From Phycisphaerales bacterium (GTDB lineage: Bacteria > Planctomycetota > Phycisphaerae > Phycisphaerales > UBA1924): DNA of 64,000 nt. The notes under the pieces are model-generated. The model did no database searches, was not told the origin of the DNA, and saw nothing but the letters and a program-made list of their open reading frames with translations. The stretch spans positions 152,434 to 216,433 of the forward strand of contig CANHCQ010000003.1 of assembly GCA_947459215.1 (NCBI GenBank). The letters are read 5' to 3'. This document shows positions 17,490-25,714 of the stretch, in pieces; position 1 is the first letter of the stretch; the number at the start of each line of letters is the position of its first letter. The position numbers and the translations under genes were made by a program.

Positions 17490-19190
17490 ATGGCCCTCAC
17501 CATCAACAAAGAGACGCACGTTCATCTGCCCGCCGACACCAACCAGGCGTTGGGCATCGCTCAGTACGCGATCGACTTCATGAGCGACGACGCCGCGAAG
17601 ACCGGCCGCCCGTCGCAGACCGTGCTCGATCGCACCGCCCTCTTCCACACCGACGCGTGCCTCTGCGGCGTGTCAGCGCTGGCGCTCGGCACGAACGCGC
17701 CGAATCTGCTCCGTGACGAGGCACATCAGTACACCACGCCGGTGAGCGGCGTGGGCTCGATGGCGGGTGTGCCGTGGGCCAAGTCTGCGGTCCGCTCCGG
17801 CGTGCCGACGTTCGGTTCGAAGACCGATGTGCAGGTCGAGAAGGCGATCGTCGCCAACGCCGCGGCGGTCCGCGAGTGGGACAGCAACGGCACCAACTTC
17901 GGCTACAACCCGGAGCTTAACCACCTCGCGGGCGAGTTCGGGCACAACGACTTCTACGCGGTCGCGCTCGCGGCGGCGCAGCTGCGCGGGAAGGACGGCG
18001 CGTTCGCTCTGAAGGGCATGCTGCTCATCGACGAGATCCGCGGCCGCCTCGCCGAGGTTTTCTCGCTCAAGTCGTACAAGATCGACCACGTCGTGCACGG
18101 CGCGATCGGCTCGGCGGCGGCGTTCGGCGCGATGATGGGCGCGACCGCGGAGCAGATCGAGTCTGCGATCGGCATGGTGATCGCCCACTACATCCCGTTC
18201 CGCGCGATCCGCGCCGGCAAGCAGCTCAGCGACAGCAAGGGTGCGTCCGCCGCGATCAGCACCGAGGCCGCGATCCTGAGCGTGAAGCGCTCCATGGCCG
18301 GCTTCATGGGCCCGCGCGACATCTTCCGCAACCCCGAAGCAATCTTCCGTCTTTTCGAAGGCCCCGGCCAGCTCTTCAAGAAGACCCACAGCGGCGGCAC
18401 CGGCATCCCGGACGCCAAGGAAGGCTGGGGCACCAAGACCTACGCCTCGCCCTTCGATCTCGTGCTGGGCAAGGCCGGCGACGACTTCGCGGTGATGGGC
18501 ATGCACTTCAAGCTCGGTCTCTACGAGCACCAGTCGGCTGGTGCGCTGCAGGGGCTGATCAACCTCATCACCCGCAACCCCCACCTGCTCGAAGATCAGA
18601 CGGGCGACTGCATCAACAAGATCGTCGTCCGCGCCTACGAGCCGGCCTTCGGCATCATCGGCGACCCGGCGAAGCGCGATCCCAAGACGCGTCAGTCCGC
18701 CGACCACTCGATGCTGTACCTCGTCAACACCATGCTCCGCAAGGCGCTCGAGCTGGCGAGCGCGAAGAAGGGCGTGAAGCTCGGCTGGAAGGACTTGATG
18801 CTCCTGCCGCACGACTTCGACGCCAAGAGCCTGCACGATCCGCTCACCCGCCGCCTGATGGACAAGATGTCCTTCGAGCACGGCGGTGCGGAGTATGACG
18901 CCAAGTATCCCGACGGCATTCCCACCTCGATGATCGTCACCGACGATAAGGGCGCCACGTTCGATAGCGGTCTCGTCATGTACCCCGGCGGCCACGCCCG
19001 CAATCACTTGGGGCCGGACAAGGTCGACCTCCACGAGATCCTCGACCACAAGTTCAAGAAGCTCGCCGAGATCGCCAGCGACGACCCCAAGGGGCTCGTG
19101 AAGCGCCTCAGCGATGTCGGCGACAAGAACGCCAAGGCGTTGGCGACGCTGATGGACTTCGACATCAAGTCGCACGGCAAGTTCGAGTGA
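17490..19190 (+). CDS. MmgE/PrpD family protein (2-methylcitrate dehydratase-like)
   Basis: A 566-residue protein of the MmgE/PrpD family, whose best-known members dehydrate 2-methylcitrate in propionate breakdown. Family features include the early TDACLCGVSALALG, the central HGAIGSAAAFGAMMGAT and the segment with GMHFKLGLYEHQSAGALQG, where the His residues are typical of the family. It is longer than usual PrpD proteins (about 480). No methylcitrate synthase or lyase gene lies nearby, so the propionate role is not supported by context, and related dehydratases or isomerases (for example itaconate-linked) remain possible. The ATG at 17490 is chosen because residues upstream of it in the open frame have no family similarity. 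Confidence 0.85.
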   Translation: MALTINKETHVHLPADTNQALGIAQYAIDFMSDDAAKTGRPSQTVLDRTALFHTDACLCGVSALALGTNAPNLLRDEAHQYTTPVSGVGSMAGVPWAKSAVRSGVPTFGSKTDVQVEKAIVANAAAVREWDSNGTNFGYNPELNHLAGEFGHNDFYAVALAAAQLRGKDGAFALKGMLLIDEIRGRLAEVFSLKSYKIDHVVHGAIGSAAAFGAMMGATAEQIESAIGMVIAHYIPFRAIRAGKQLSDSKGASAAISTEAAILSVKRSMAGFMGPRDIFRNPEAIFRLFEGPGQLFKKTHSGGTGIPDAKEGWGTKTYASPFDLVLGKAGDDFAVMGMHFKLGLYEHQSAGALQGLINLITRNPHLLEDQTGDCINKIVVRAYEPAFGIIGDPAKRDPKTRQSADHSMLYLVNTMLRKALELASAKKGVKLGWKDLMLLPHDFDAKSLHDPLTRRLMDKMSFEHGGAEYDAKYPDGIPTSMIVTDDKGATFDSGLVMYPGGHARNHLGPDKVDLHEILDHKFKKLAEIASDDPKGLVKRLSDVGDKNAKALATLMDFDIKSHGKFE

Positions 19191-19255
19191 CGCACGGCCG
19201 CGGCAAGCCACACTCGCACCCCGAGACGCGATTGTGCGTCCGTTCTTCTGTTGGC

Positions 19256-22200
19256 TTAGTGGAAGTCGCGTGACGCAACCTCCACATCGGGCAGCGCGTG
19301 ATCCAGGCTCTCCATGTGATCAACGTGCAGATGAACGACCTCACCCTGCCGTTCGACCTTGCCGCGAACTTGCAGAATGTGGCTCTGTCGCGCCACGCGT
19401 CGGTACGTCTCGAATGTGTCCGACCACACGATCAGATTCGCGATGCCGCTCTCGTCCTCGAGCGTGAAGAAGACGACACCTGACGCCGTGCTGGGGCGTT
19501 GACGCACAAGCACGAGACCCGCGACCTGCAGGCGACGACCCTGGGGGCAGAGCCGCGGATCGCGCAGCTCTCCGCAGGGCACAACCCCACCGCTTGCAAG
19601 CCTTTCTCGCAGGAACGACATCGGGTGCGCTTTCAGCGAGAGCCCCACGTGCTCGTAGTCTTGCCGCACGAGCGTGCTCGGCGCAATCGGCGGCAAGGCG
19701 GCGAGGGCCGCGGCGTCTGCAACAGGCAAGACTGACTCCCCACGGAGAGAAGAGGAAGCGATAGACGGCCCTGTATCTCCACCGTTTCCGTCCTGCTTCA
19801 CACTGTCCTCACTCGGTGTTTTCTGTGCTATCCGTGGTGAACGGCCTTGATCCTGCGACCAGCCTTCTTCACAGCCGCCGGCCTCAAACAGCGGCAGCCG
19901 CTCGTCCCGCAGCGGCTTGATCTGCCACAACGCCTGCTGGCGTGTCAGCCCCATCGAGCCAAACGCGTCGGCTTGCGCGAGGCATCGCAGCCCCCGCACC
20001 GACACGCCGCTGGCACGCCAGAGTGAGTCCACATCGCGGAATGGTCCGTGCTGCCGAACCGCCGCCGCGACGCGGTCGGCGTCGTCTTGAGCGAGGCCTT
20101 TGACGAGGCGGGTACCGAGGCGGAGGGCGGGCGTGACAAGTGTCGCAGTGGCAGAGTGGCAGAGTGGCGCAGCAGCTGCGATATCCCGATCCAAGTCACT
20201 CATCGCTCCGCATGTATTCACTTTGCCACTCTGCCACTGTGTCACTGTGTCACTCTCTGCTTCCAGCGAGCAGTCCCACCCACTCCAGTTCACATCCACT
20301 CCCCGCACCTCCACGCCGTGCTCCTGCGCGTCGCGGACGATCTGGGCTGGCTGATAGAACCCCATCGGCTGGCTGTTGATCAGTGCGGCGGCAAACGCCG
20401 CGGGGTGGTAGCGCTTCAGCCACGCGGAGTAGTACACGATCAACGCAAAGCTCGCGGCATGCGACTCCGGGAAGCCGTACTCGCTGAAGCCCTTGATCTG
20501 CTCGAAGCAGCGCTCGGCGAACTCGCGCGGATAGCCCTTGGCGATCATGCCGTCCATCAGCTTCTGGCCGTACTGATAGATCCCGGAGCCCTTGCGCTTC
20601 CACGCCGCCATCGACTTGCGCAGCCCGTCGGCCTCGTCGGGCGTGAAGCCTGCGGCCACGATCGCCAGCTGCATCGCCTGCTCCTGAAACAGCGGTACGC
20701 CCAGCGTCCGCCCCAGCACACCCTCGACCTCCGGGCTCGGATACGTCACCGGCTCCTTGCCCTCGCGCCGGCGCAGGTACGGATGCACCATCCCGCCCTG
20801 GATCGGCCCGGGCCGCACGATCGCGACCTCGATCACGAGGTCATAGAAAGTCCGGGGCTTGAGCCGCGGCAGCATCGACATCTGTGCCCGCGACTCGATC
20901 TGGAAAACGCCGACGGTGTCGGCTTTGCAGATCATGTCGTAGACGGCGGGATCTTCGAGGGGGATGGAGCGTGTTGTGAGCGGGGGAGAGGTGCCGAGGT
21001 GTCGAGGTGTCAAGGTGTCAAGGGAAGAGTCCTTCACTTCGTCTGCCGGGCTTCGAGCTTGCGAATCAGAGCGAAGAGCATGCGGTCGATCTCCTGCAGC
21101 ATCGCCTGGAGATCCGGCTCTGGATTGATAAGTCCCAGCTCCGACGCGATCTCGAGCTGCGTGGACAGCTCCGCCTGGGAGCCGCTGGCGATCCGTAAGC
21201 CGCGGATGTATTCCGCGGTCGTCTTGCGGTTGTAGCCCTCGGCGATGTTGGACGGAATCGAGACGCTCGCACGTCGCATCTGCGACGTCAGGCCGAACAT
21301 CTCTGCTTTTGGCATCTTCTCCGTTGCTCGATACACAAGCTTGCACACTTGCTTGCTCTTCTGCCAGACCGTCAAGTCCCGATACGAGTGAATCGCGCTC
21401 ATCGCCATGCTCCTTTGCAATCTCCGTGGCGGAATCCCTACCGCCCCACTCGGCACCTCGACACCTCGACACCTCGGCACCTCTCTCATTCACCATCCGC
21501 ACACACTTCCCCACACACGTCAACATCCCCAGCCCCAGCACGTCCACCTTCAGCATCCCCATCGCGTCGATGTCGTCCTTGTCCCACTCGATGACGGTGC
21601 GGTCCTCCATCGCGGCGTTCTCGATCGGCACCAGCTGGCTCAGCGGGGCCTGCGTGATCACGAAGCCGCCGACGTGCTGCGACAGGTGGCGCGGGAAGCC
21701 CGCGAGTTCGTGGGCCAGTTCGATCACGCGACGGATCGTCGGCTCTCGCGGGTCGAGCCCGATCTCGCGCACGCGCTCTTCGCTCGGCGGCTCGTGCCAG
21801 CGGTCCAGGTTCTTGGCGAGGGCGTCGATGCAATCCTCCGACAAGCCCATCGCCTTACCGACGTCACGCACCGCGCTGCGCCCTCGGTACGAGATCACCT
21901 CCGCCGTCAATGCCGCTCGCTCACGCCCGTACTTGGCGTAGATGTACTGGATCACCTCCTCGCGGCGTTCGTGCTCGAAGTCGATGTCGATGTCCGGCGG
22001 CTCCTTGCGGGCGCGGCTGATGAACCGCTCGAACAGCAGCTTGAACCGCGACGGATCCACCTCAGTGATGCCAAGGCAGTAGCACACCGCTGAGTTCGCA
22101 GCGCCGCCTCGCCCTTGGCACAAAATGCCCCGCGACCGCGCGAACCGCACGATGTCGTGGCAGGTGAGGAAGTACGTCTCGTAGCCGAGCTCGGCGATGA

Positions 22201-23395
22201 GGGCGAGTTCGTGCTCGAGAGCGTGGGAGACGGAAGAGGGAATCGGAGGCAAGGTGTCGAGGTGCCGAGTTGCCGAGGTGTCGCGTGACGACGAATCCGA
22301 AGCGAGTACGCGTTGGGGTTGTCCTTCCCTTGGCACCTCGGCACCTTGACACCTGACACCTTGAGACCCCCACGCCTCCCCGCCATACCGCTCCGCCGCC
22401 CCCTCGTACGCCAACTTCCGCAGATACTGCGTCGGCGTCATCTCCGGCGGGCAGGTCTCCAGGGGGTACTGATACTTGATCTGGTCGAGCGAAAAGCCCG
22501 CGGCGCGGCGTGCGATCTCCAGCGACCGCTCGATCGCGCCGGGCATACTCGCAAACAACCTCGCCATCTCGTCGCCGGGCTTGAGGTGCCGCTCCGCATT
22601 CGCCGCCAGACGCAGTCCCGCCTCGTGGATCGTGCAGCCGTGCCGGATGCACGTCACCACATCCTGTAACGGCCGTCGTTGCCGCACGTGGTAGTGCGCG
22701 TCGTTCGCTGCCGCGAGAGGTACGCCGCTGCGCTCGCTCAGCGAACGCAGCGCGGCCAGATGCACAGCATCGTGTGCCCCGAACCGTACGACCGCAGCCA
22801 GGGACATCCGATCGTCATCGAAGATCTCTTTCAGCCGAAACACCGCACGCTCCCACGCCGCGTGATCCCCGTGCGGCGTGCCGAACGTCTCCGGCGGCAT
22901 CGCCAAGGCCAGCAGCCCGCGTGCGTGCGCGGCAACATCATCCAGTGTGAGATAGCACTCACCCTTGGGAGCTCGGCGTTTCCCAAGTGTCAGCAGCGTG
23001 CACAGCCGTGCGTATGCGTCGCGGTCTTGTGGGTAGACACAAAGCTCCACGCTCGCGGCCCCCGCCGGCCCCACAGCCGCTCCGGTCCCGACAGCTTCAA
23101 TCAGCACAAGGCGGCAGCCGATCACGATCTGTACGTTGTGCTGCCTGGCCGCCACATGGGCGCGGACGATACCCGCCAGTGTGTTGCGATCGGCAATCGC
23201 GACGGCCCGATAGCCCAACGCCGCAGTTTGCTCGACCAGTTCCTCCGGGTGCGACGCGCCGCGCAGGAACGAGAAGTTGCTCGTCACTGCGAGCTCTGCG
23301 TACGGATGCGTAACCAGCGCAGCGTCGCTCGCCGCCGCCGCGGGCGGGCTGTTGATCGGGTGCGGCTTGATCTTGTGAAAGACTTTCTCGGGCAT
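19256..23395 (-). CDS. dnaE2: Error-prone DNA polymerase DnaE2 (ImuC) with four in-frame inserts
   Basis: Translesion polymerase of the ImuA-ImuB-DnaE2 mutasome. It starts with a PHP domain (YAELAVTSNFSFLRGASHP) and carries the C-family catalytic aspartates in PPDIDIDFEHER and in DVLGLGML (about residue 618). It ends with an OB-fold region. At 1379 residues it is about 300 longer than usual. The excess maps to four segments with foreign composition: about residues 345-382, 638-803, 1047-1086 and 1182-1221. Each coincides with a tandem 8-mer inverted-repeat element or, for the last, a degenerate palindrome. The 638-803 segment covers a nested four-helix-bundle gene. No stop or frameshift occurs, so the fusion could be translated. 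The gene begins 8 bases after imuB and is surely co-transcribed with it. Confidence 0.93.
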   Translation of the reverse strand: MPEKVFHKIKPHPINSPPAAAASDAALVTHPYAELAVTSNFSFLRGASHPEELVEQTAALGYRAVAIADRNTLAGIVRAHVAARQHNVQIVIGCRLVLIEAVGTGAAVGPAGAASVELCVYPQDRDAYARLCTLLTLGKRRAPKGECYLTLDDVAAHARGLLALAMPPETFGTPHGDHAAWERAVFRLKEIFDDDRMSLAAVVRFGAHDAVHLAALRSLSERSGVPLAAANDAHYHVRQRRPLQDVVTCIRHGCTIHEAGLRLAANAERHLKPGDEMARLFASMPGAIERSLEIARRAAGFSLDQIKYQYPLETCPPEMTPTQYLRKLAYEGAAERYGGEAWGSQGVRCQGAEVPREGQPQRVLASDSSSRDTSATRHLDTLPPIPSSVSHALEHELALIAELGYETYFLTCHDIVRFARSRGILCQGRGGAANSAVCYCLGITEVDPSRFKLLFERFISRARKEPPDIDIDFEHERREEVIQYIYAKYGRERAALTAEVISYRGRSAVRDVGKAMGLSEDCIDALAKNLDRWHEPPSEERVREIGLDPREPTIRRVIELAHELAGFPRHLSQHVGGFVITQAPLSQLVPIENAAMEDRTVIEWDKDDIDAMGMLKVDVLGLGMLTCVGKCVRMVNERGAEVSRCRGAEWGGRDSATEIAKEHGDERDSLVSGLDGLAEEQASVQACVSSNGEDAKSRDVRPDVADATCERLDSVQHRRGLQPQDDRGIHPRLTDRQRLPGGAVHAARDRVGAGTYQSRAGSPGDAAGDRPHALRSDSQARSPADEVKDSSLDTLTPRHLGTSPPLTTRSIPLEDPAVYDMICKADTVGVFQIESRAQMSMLPRLKPRTFYDLVIEVAIVRPGPIQGGMVHPYLRRREGKEPVTYPSPEVEGVLGRTLGVPLFQEQAMQLAIVAAGFTPDEADGLRKSMAAWKRKGSGIYQYGQKLMDGMIAKGYPREFAERCFEQIKGFSEYGFPESHAASFALIVYYSAWLKRYHPAAFAAALINSQPMGFYQPAQIVRDAQEHGVEVRGVDVNWSGWDCSLEAESDTVTQWQSGKVNTCGAMSDLDRDIAAAAPLCHSATATLVTPALRLGTRLVKGLAQDDADRVAAAVRQHGPFRDVDSLWRASGVSVRGLRCLAQADAFGSMGLTRQQALWQIKPLRDERLPLFEAGGCEEGWSQDQGRSPRIAQKTPSEDSVKQDGNGGDTGPSIASSSLRGESVLPVADAAALAALPPIAPSTLVRQDYEHVGLSLKAHPMSFLRERLASGGVVPCGELRDPRLCPQGRRLQVAGLVLVRQRPSTASGVVFFTLEDESGIANLIVWSDTFETYRRVARQSHILQVRGKVERQGEVVHLHVDHMESLDHALPDVEVASRDFH
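19735..19850. repeat. Degenerate palindromic insert in dnaE2
   Basis: Ends CCACGGAGAGAAGA (19740 on) and, on the other strand, CCACGGATAGCACAGAAAA (from about 19836) are similar in inverted orientation. The segment between encodes about 40 residues of Ser/Asp/Gln-rich sequence not found in DnaE2 relatives. The repeats are weaker than in the other elements. Confidence 0.45.
20140..20255. repeat. Inverted octamer-array element (GTGGCAGA type) in dnaE2
   Basis: Left array 20140-20171: GTGTCGCA, GTGGCAGA, GTGGCAGA, GTGGCGCA. Right array 20224-20255: TGCCACTC, TGCCACTG, TGTCACTG, TGTCACTC, which is the left array inverted, with changes. The 116-base element is read in frame through DnaE2 at about residues 1047-1086 (for example QWQSGK and LCHSATATL). 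Confidence 0.85.
20988..21483. mobile_element. Palindrome-flanked element carrying a four-helix-bundle gene, inserted in dnaE2
   Basis: A 496-base element bounded by two arrays of four octamers. The left array (20988-21019) is GAGGTGCC, GAGGTGTC, GAGGTGTC, AAGGTGTC. The right array (21452-21483), read on the other strand, is GAGGTGCC, GAGGTGTC, GAGGTGTC, GAGGTGCC, so the arms agree at 30 of 32 positions. Between them lies a complete small gene (21034-21402) on the same strand as dnaE2 but in another frame. The dnaE2 frame stays open across the whole element. Its ends and its intact host frame mark it as an insertion. No transposase or integrase is encoded, so how it moves is unknown. Confidence 0.85.
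21034..21402 (-). CDS. Four-helix-bundle protein (23S rRNA intervening-sequence family), nested in dnaE2
   Basis: A 122-residue protein with the full hallmark of the family first found in intervening sequences of spirochaete 23S rRNA: HSYRDLTVWQ near the start, then SIPSNIAEGYNR and ASGSQAELSTQLEIA. The four amphipathic helices are intact. The start is the ATG at 21402, 7 bases after AAAGGAG (21410-21416 on the minus strand), a better Shine-Dalgarno than most genes here have; this suggests it is translated from the dnaE2 message. It lies wholly inside dnaE2 in a different frame, between octamer arrays that form inverted repeats. The biochemical role of the family is poorly known; a related fold in retroelements (Avd) binds nucleic acid and partner proteins. 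Confidence 0.88.
   Translation of the reverse strand: MSAIHSYRDLTVWQKSKQVCKLVYRATEKMPKAEMFGLTSQMRRASVSIPSNIAEGYNRKTTAEYIRGLRIASGSQAELSTQLEIASELGLINPEPDLQAMLQEIDRMLFALIRKLEARQTK
22251..22362. repeat. Inverted octamer-array element (GAGGTGTC type) in dnaE2
   Basis: Left array 22251-22282: AAGGTGTC, GAGGTGCC, GAGTTGCC, GAGGTGTC. Right array 22332-22362: GGCACCTC, GGCACCTT, GACACCT, GACACCTT, which is its inverted form. The unit is the same as in the gene-carrying element at 20988-21483, but only about 50 bases lie between the arms. Translated in frame at DnaE2 residues about 345-382. Confidence 0.88.
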
Positions 23396-23403
23396 TGTGC
23401 ACC

Positions 23404-24987
23404 TCAGGCCGACACGCCATGGAGGAACCAGCGGGTGGACTCACGGAAGATCCACAGCCATCGCCCGCGGCTGTCACGGACGTGGAAGTAGTCGCGATTC
23501 GGAGCGCCGCCGCTCGCGTCGGCCCACCACTCGGGCGCGAGTCGCTCCGGCCCGAGGCATGCGTTCACGCTCAACTCCGAATCGCCCTCACGCTGGCCTC
23601 CGGATTCATCCCAGAAGACGCGGCAGACCGGGCCGTCGGGCGTGATCGCCAAGACGCGGATCGGCACCGGCCGCGGCAGCAGCAACGCGGGCCGCACGAC
23701 CGGCGCGAGGGCGGCGGGCTCCGGAGCCTCCGCATCGATCGCGGGGCGTGACGACGACGCCCGCTCGGGAATGTGCGACGCGACCAGGTGCGCCCGTCGC
23801 ACCCGCTCGCGGCCGAGACGGTTCGCCAGCACGTCGATGAGTTCGCCGGCGTCCGCGTGATGCGCCGTGTCGGCGTGAGCGGGATCGGTGATGAGCTGCT
23901 CGTGCGTCAATCGCCCGACCCACACCGCGGTGAGCGCGACCGACTCGACGCCGTGGCCGAGTTGGACGCGTTCGAGCCGCGGGCGCAGCATGTTCCAGAG
24001 ATGGCGGTGGTTCCGCGTGGGCCGCGCGACCATGAGCGTGAGCGTCTCGTCGGGGAGATCGATCCGACCAAGGGTGACGTCGAGCCGGCGCACGCCGCTC
24101 TCTCGGGCATGGACCTTGGCGAGCAGTTCCTCAAGCAAGCGGCGGCAGCAGAGCTCGATCGATTCGGCGTGCGTGGTCGGACCGTCGAAGGTTCGGTGCA
24201 CGCACAAGGGCGGCTCTTTGCGCAGCGCGTGCAGCGGCTCGATGGCCTGCCCGAGCGCCTGATCGATGCGCAGCAGCACCGCGCCGCCGTAGCGGGGGGC
24301 GAGCGATGCCCGTGGCAGCTTCAACAGCTCCCCGACGCGGCGGACGCCGACGAGCGCGAGATCGTCGACCACTCTTCTCGACAAACGCAGCGCCTCGATC
24401 GGCAGCGGCTCGAGCTCGCCACGCACGCCCGCGTCATCCACCCGCAGCGGCGACCGCGGCCCGTAGCGAGCCAACGCCCACGCACTCCCGCCGCTGGGCG
24501 CGATCGCCACACGGGCACGAAAGCCCATCGCGGCGAGCGATTGCAGAGCCAGCGACGCGAGCCTCGCCTCGCCGCGGAACACCACCTCGCAGCCACCGAC
24601 ATCGAGCTGCAGGCCGTACGAGAGCGCGGCGTCGTGGTCGAGCAGATCGCGTCCACGTTTGTCATGCGACTCCTCCGGCTCGTCATCGACCGCGACGATG
24701 GGTGCCAGCCGCTCGGCCCAGAGCGCCAGCACCCGCAGCATCCGCCGCGGCTGAAGATCATCGAGATCGGCGCTGCGGGGCTCGGCATCGAGCAGTGCCC
24801 GAGCCTGGCTGAGCGGCAAGCCCGGGCGCACGCCCGCCGCCCGCGCCCGCTCGCAGCAGCACGCGACGACGCGTTTGCGGGCGTCGGTGCGCAGGATGAG
24901 GATGGGGCGCTGGTCAGGCGCTCTGTCGCGTCGGCGCAGCGCATCGACCGGCAGCATCGGCAACCAGATGGACATCACCCGTCGCAT
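23404..24987 (-). CDS. imuB: ImuB, Y-family polymerase-like mutasome protein
   Basis: A 527-residue non-catalytic Y-family homologue that bridges DnaE2, ImuA and the sliding clamp in SOS mutagenesis. It begins SIWLPMLPVDALRRR, the family start, and includes GLQLDVGGCEVVF, where active Y polymerases carry catalytic acids that ImuB usually lacks. A thumb/little-finger-like region follows, then a C-terminal tail typical of the family that ends in a Trp-rich segment (RWLWIFRESTRWFLHG). It overlaps the 3' end of imuA by 74 bases and ends 8 bases before dnaE2, so all three genes should be translated from one message. The ATG at 24987 could be replaced by the ATG at 24975. Confidence 0.92.
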   Translation of the reverse strand: MRRVMSIWLPMLPVDALRRRDRAPDQRPILILRTDARKRVVACCCERARAAGVRPGLPLSQARALLDAEPRSADLDDLQPRRMLRVLALWAERLAPIVAVDDEPEESHDKRGRDLLDHDAALSYGLQLDVGGCEVVFRGEARLASLALQSLAAMGFRARVAIAPSGGSAWALARYGPRSPLRVDDAGVRGELEPLPIEALRLSRRVVDDLALVGVRRVGELLKLPRASLAPRYGGAVLLRIDQALGQAIEPLHALRKEPPLCVHRTFDGPTTHAESIELCCRRLLEELLAKVHARESGVRRLDVTLGRIDLPDETLTLMVARPTRNHRHLWNMLRPRLERVQLGHGVESVALTAVWVGRLTHEQLITDPAHADTAHHADAGELIDVLANRLGRERVRRAHLVASHIPERASSSRPAIDAEAPEPAALAPVVRPALLLPRPVPIRVLAITPDGPVCRVFWDESGGQREGDSELSVNACLGPERLAPEWWADASGGAPNRDYFHVRDSRGRWLWIFRESTRWFLHGVSA

Positions 24988-25714
24988 GGTCTAACCGCAC
25001 GATCCACGATCGCGCGTCCTCCGGAACAGGCCGCAGTCCCTTGCAGCGCAGCAGTTCGAGCCTCCAATGCGGATCCGGACACAACACCGTCGAATCCACC
25101 CCGGGCTGAGGCGTCACCAGCCACCGCGTCGCCGCGGCCGAGAGCTCGCGACGTTCCCAGGACGGGCGGGCGAGAAACGCGATCCCGCCAGACTCCGCCG
25201 CCGCCAGTTGCAGCCGACGCGAGTCGCTCATCTTCAAGCCCGAGGCGTCGGCCACCACGCACGCCACCGCACCGCTGCGCAGCGCGAGCTCGGTCGCCCA
25301 CACCCGTTGATCGCTCGTCGACGCATCGACGAAGAGATGCCGCTCCAGCGTGTCGCCACGGGCGAGCGCGACCGGGTACGGCCAGCAGCGCGCCCCGATC
25401 CAGACAACCTCGGCCCCGCGACTCGCATCCCTCGCGGCCCGGGCCGCACGCCGCGCCAGATGGCTGAGAACCGTCAACGGCGCCAACCAGTTCGGTCGCT
25501 CCGCCGCGTCGCCGAACCACTCATGCACACACCCGCACGCCAGCCCCCCCGCACCGCTCCACACTCCCGCCGACTCCAACGGCAGCAACACTCGATCCAT
25601 CGCGTCCCATCCGGTCCGCACGAGACGAGCCGCGACGTGCCCCGGCCGCTCCAACGCAGCAATCGCTGCAGCCAACTCCTCGCGGCTTTGATTGGATGGA
25701 CCACTTGATCGCAT
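24914..25714 (-). CDS. imuA: ImuA, RecA-like mutasome protein
   Basis: A 266-residue protein of the ImuA/SulA-RecA-like family, first gene of the imuA-imuB-dnaE2 cassette. It has the RecA-like core order: GAGGLACGCVHEWFG near residue 55, a beta strand with VVWIGARCWPYPVALA, and GAVACVVADASGLKMSDSRRLQLAAAESGG. It lacks a proper Walker A, as is usual for ImuA. The ATG at 25714 lies inside a 47-bp palindrome (25704-25750), so the first codons are part of the likely operator, and almost no 5' leader would be left. No Shine-Dalgarno is seen. A GTG further in is the only other candidate start. Confidence 0.88.
   Translation of the reverse strand: MRSSGPSNQSREELAAAIAALERPGHVAARLVRTGWDAMDRVLLPLESAGVWSGAGGLACGCVHEWFGDAAERPNWLAPLTVLSHLARRAARAARDASRGAEVVWIGARCWPYPVALARGDTLERHLFVDASTSDQRVWATELALRSGAVACVVADASGLKMSDSRRLQLAAAESGGIAFLARPSWERRELSAAATRWLVTPQPGVDSTVLCPDPHWRLELLRCKGLRPVPEDARSWIVRLDHATGDVHLVADAAGRCAAPTRQSA

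Noticed and set aside
17673..19211. Minus-strand open frame (512 codons) opposite the MmgE/PrpD gene
   Set aside because: Shadow frame produced by GC-rich codons; composition is His/Arg/Val/Glu-rich without conserved segments.
20988..22362. Octamer arrays as a CRISPR array
   Set aside because: The units are directly tandem (7-8 bases) with no spacers of regular length, and no cas genes are present.
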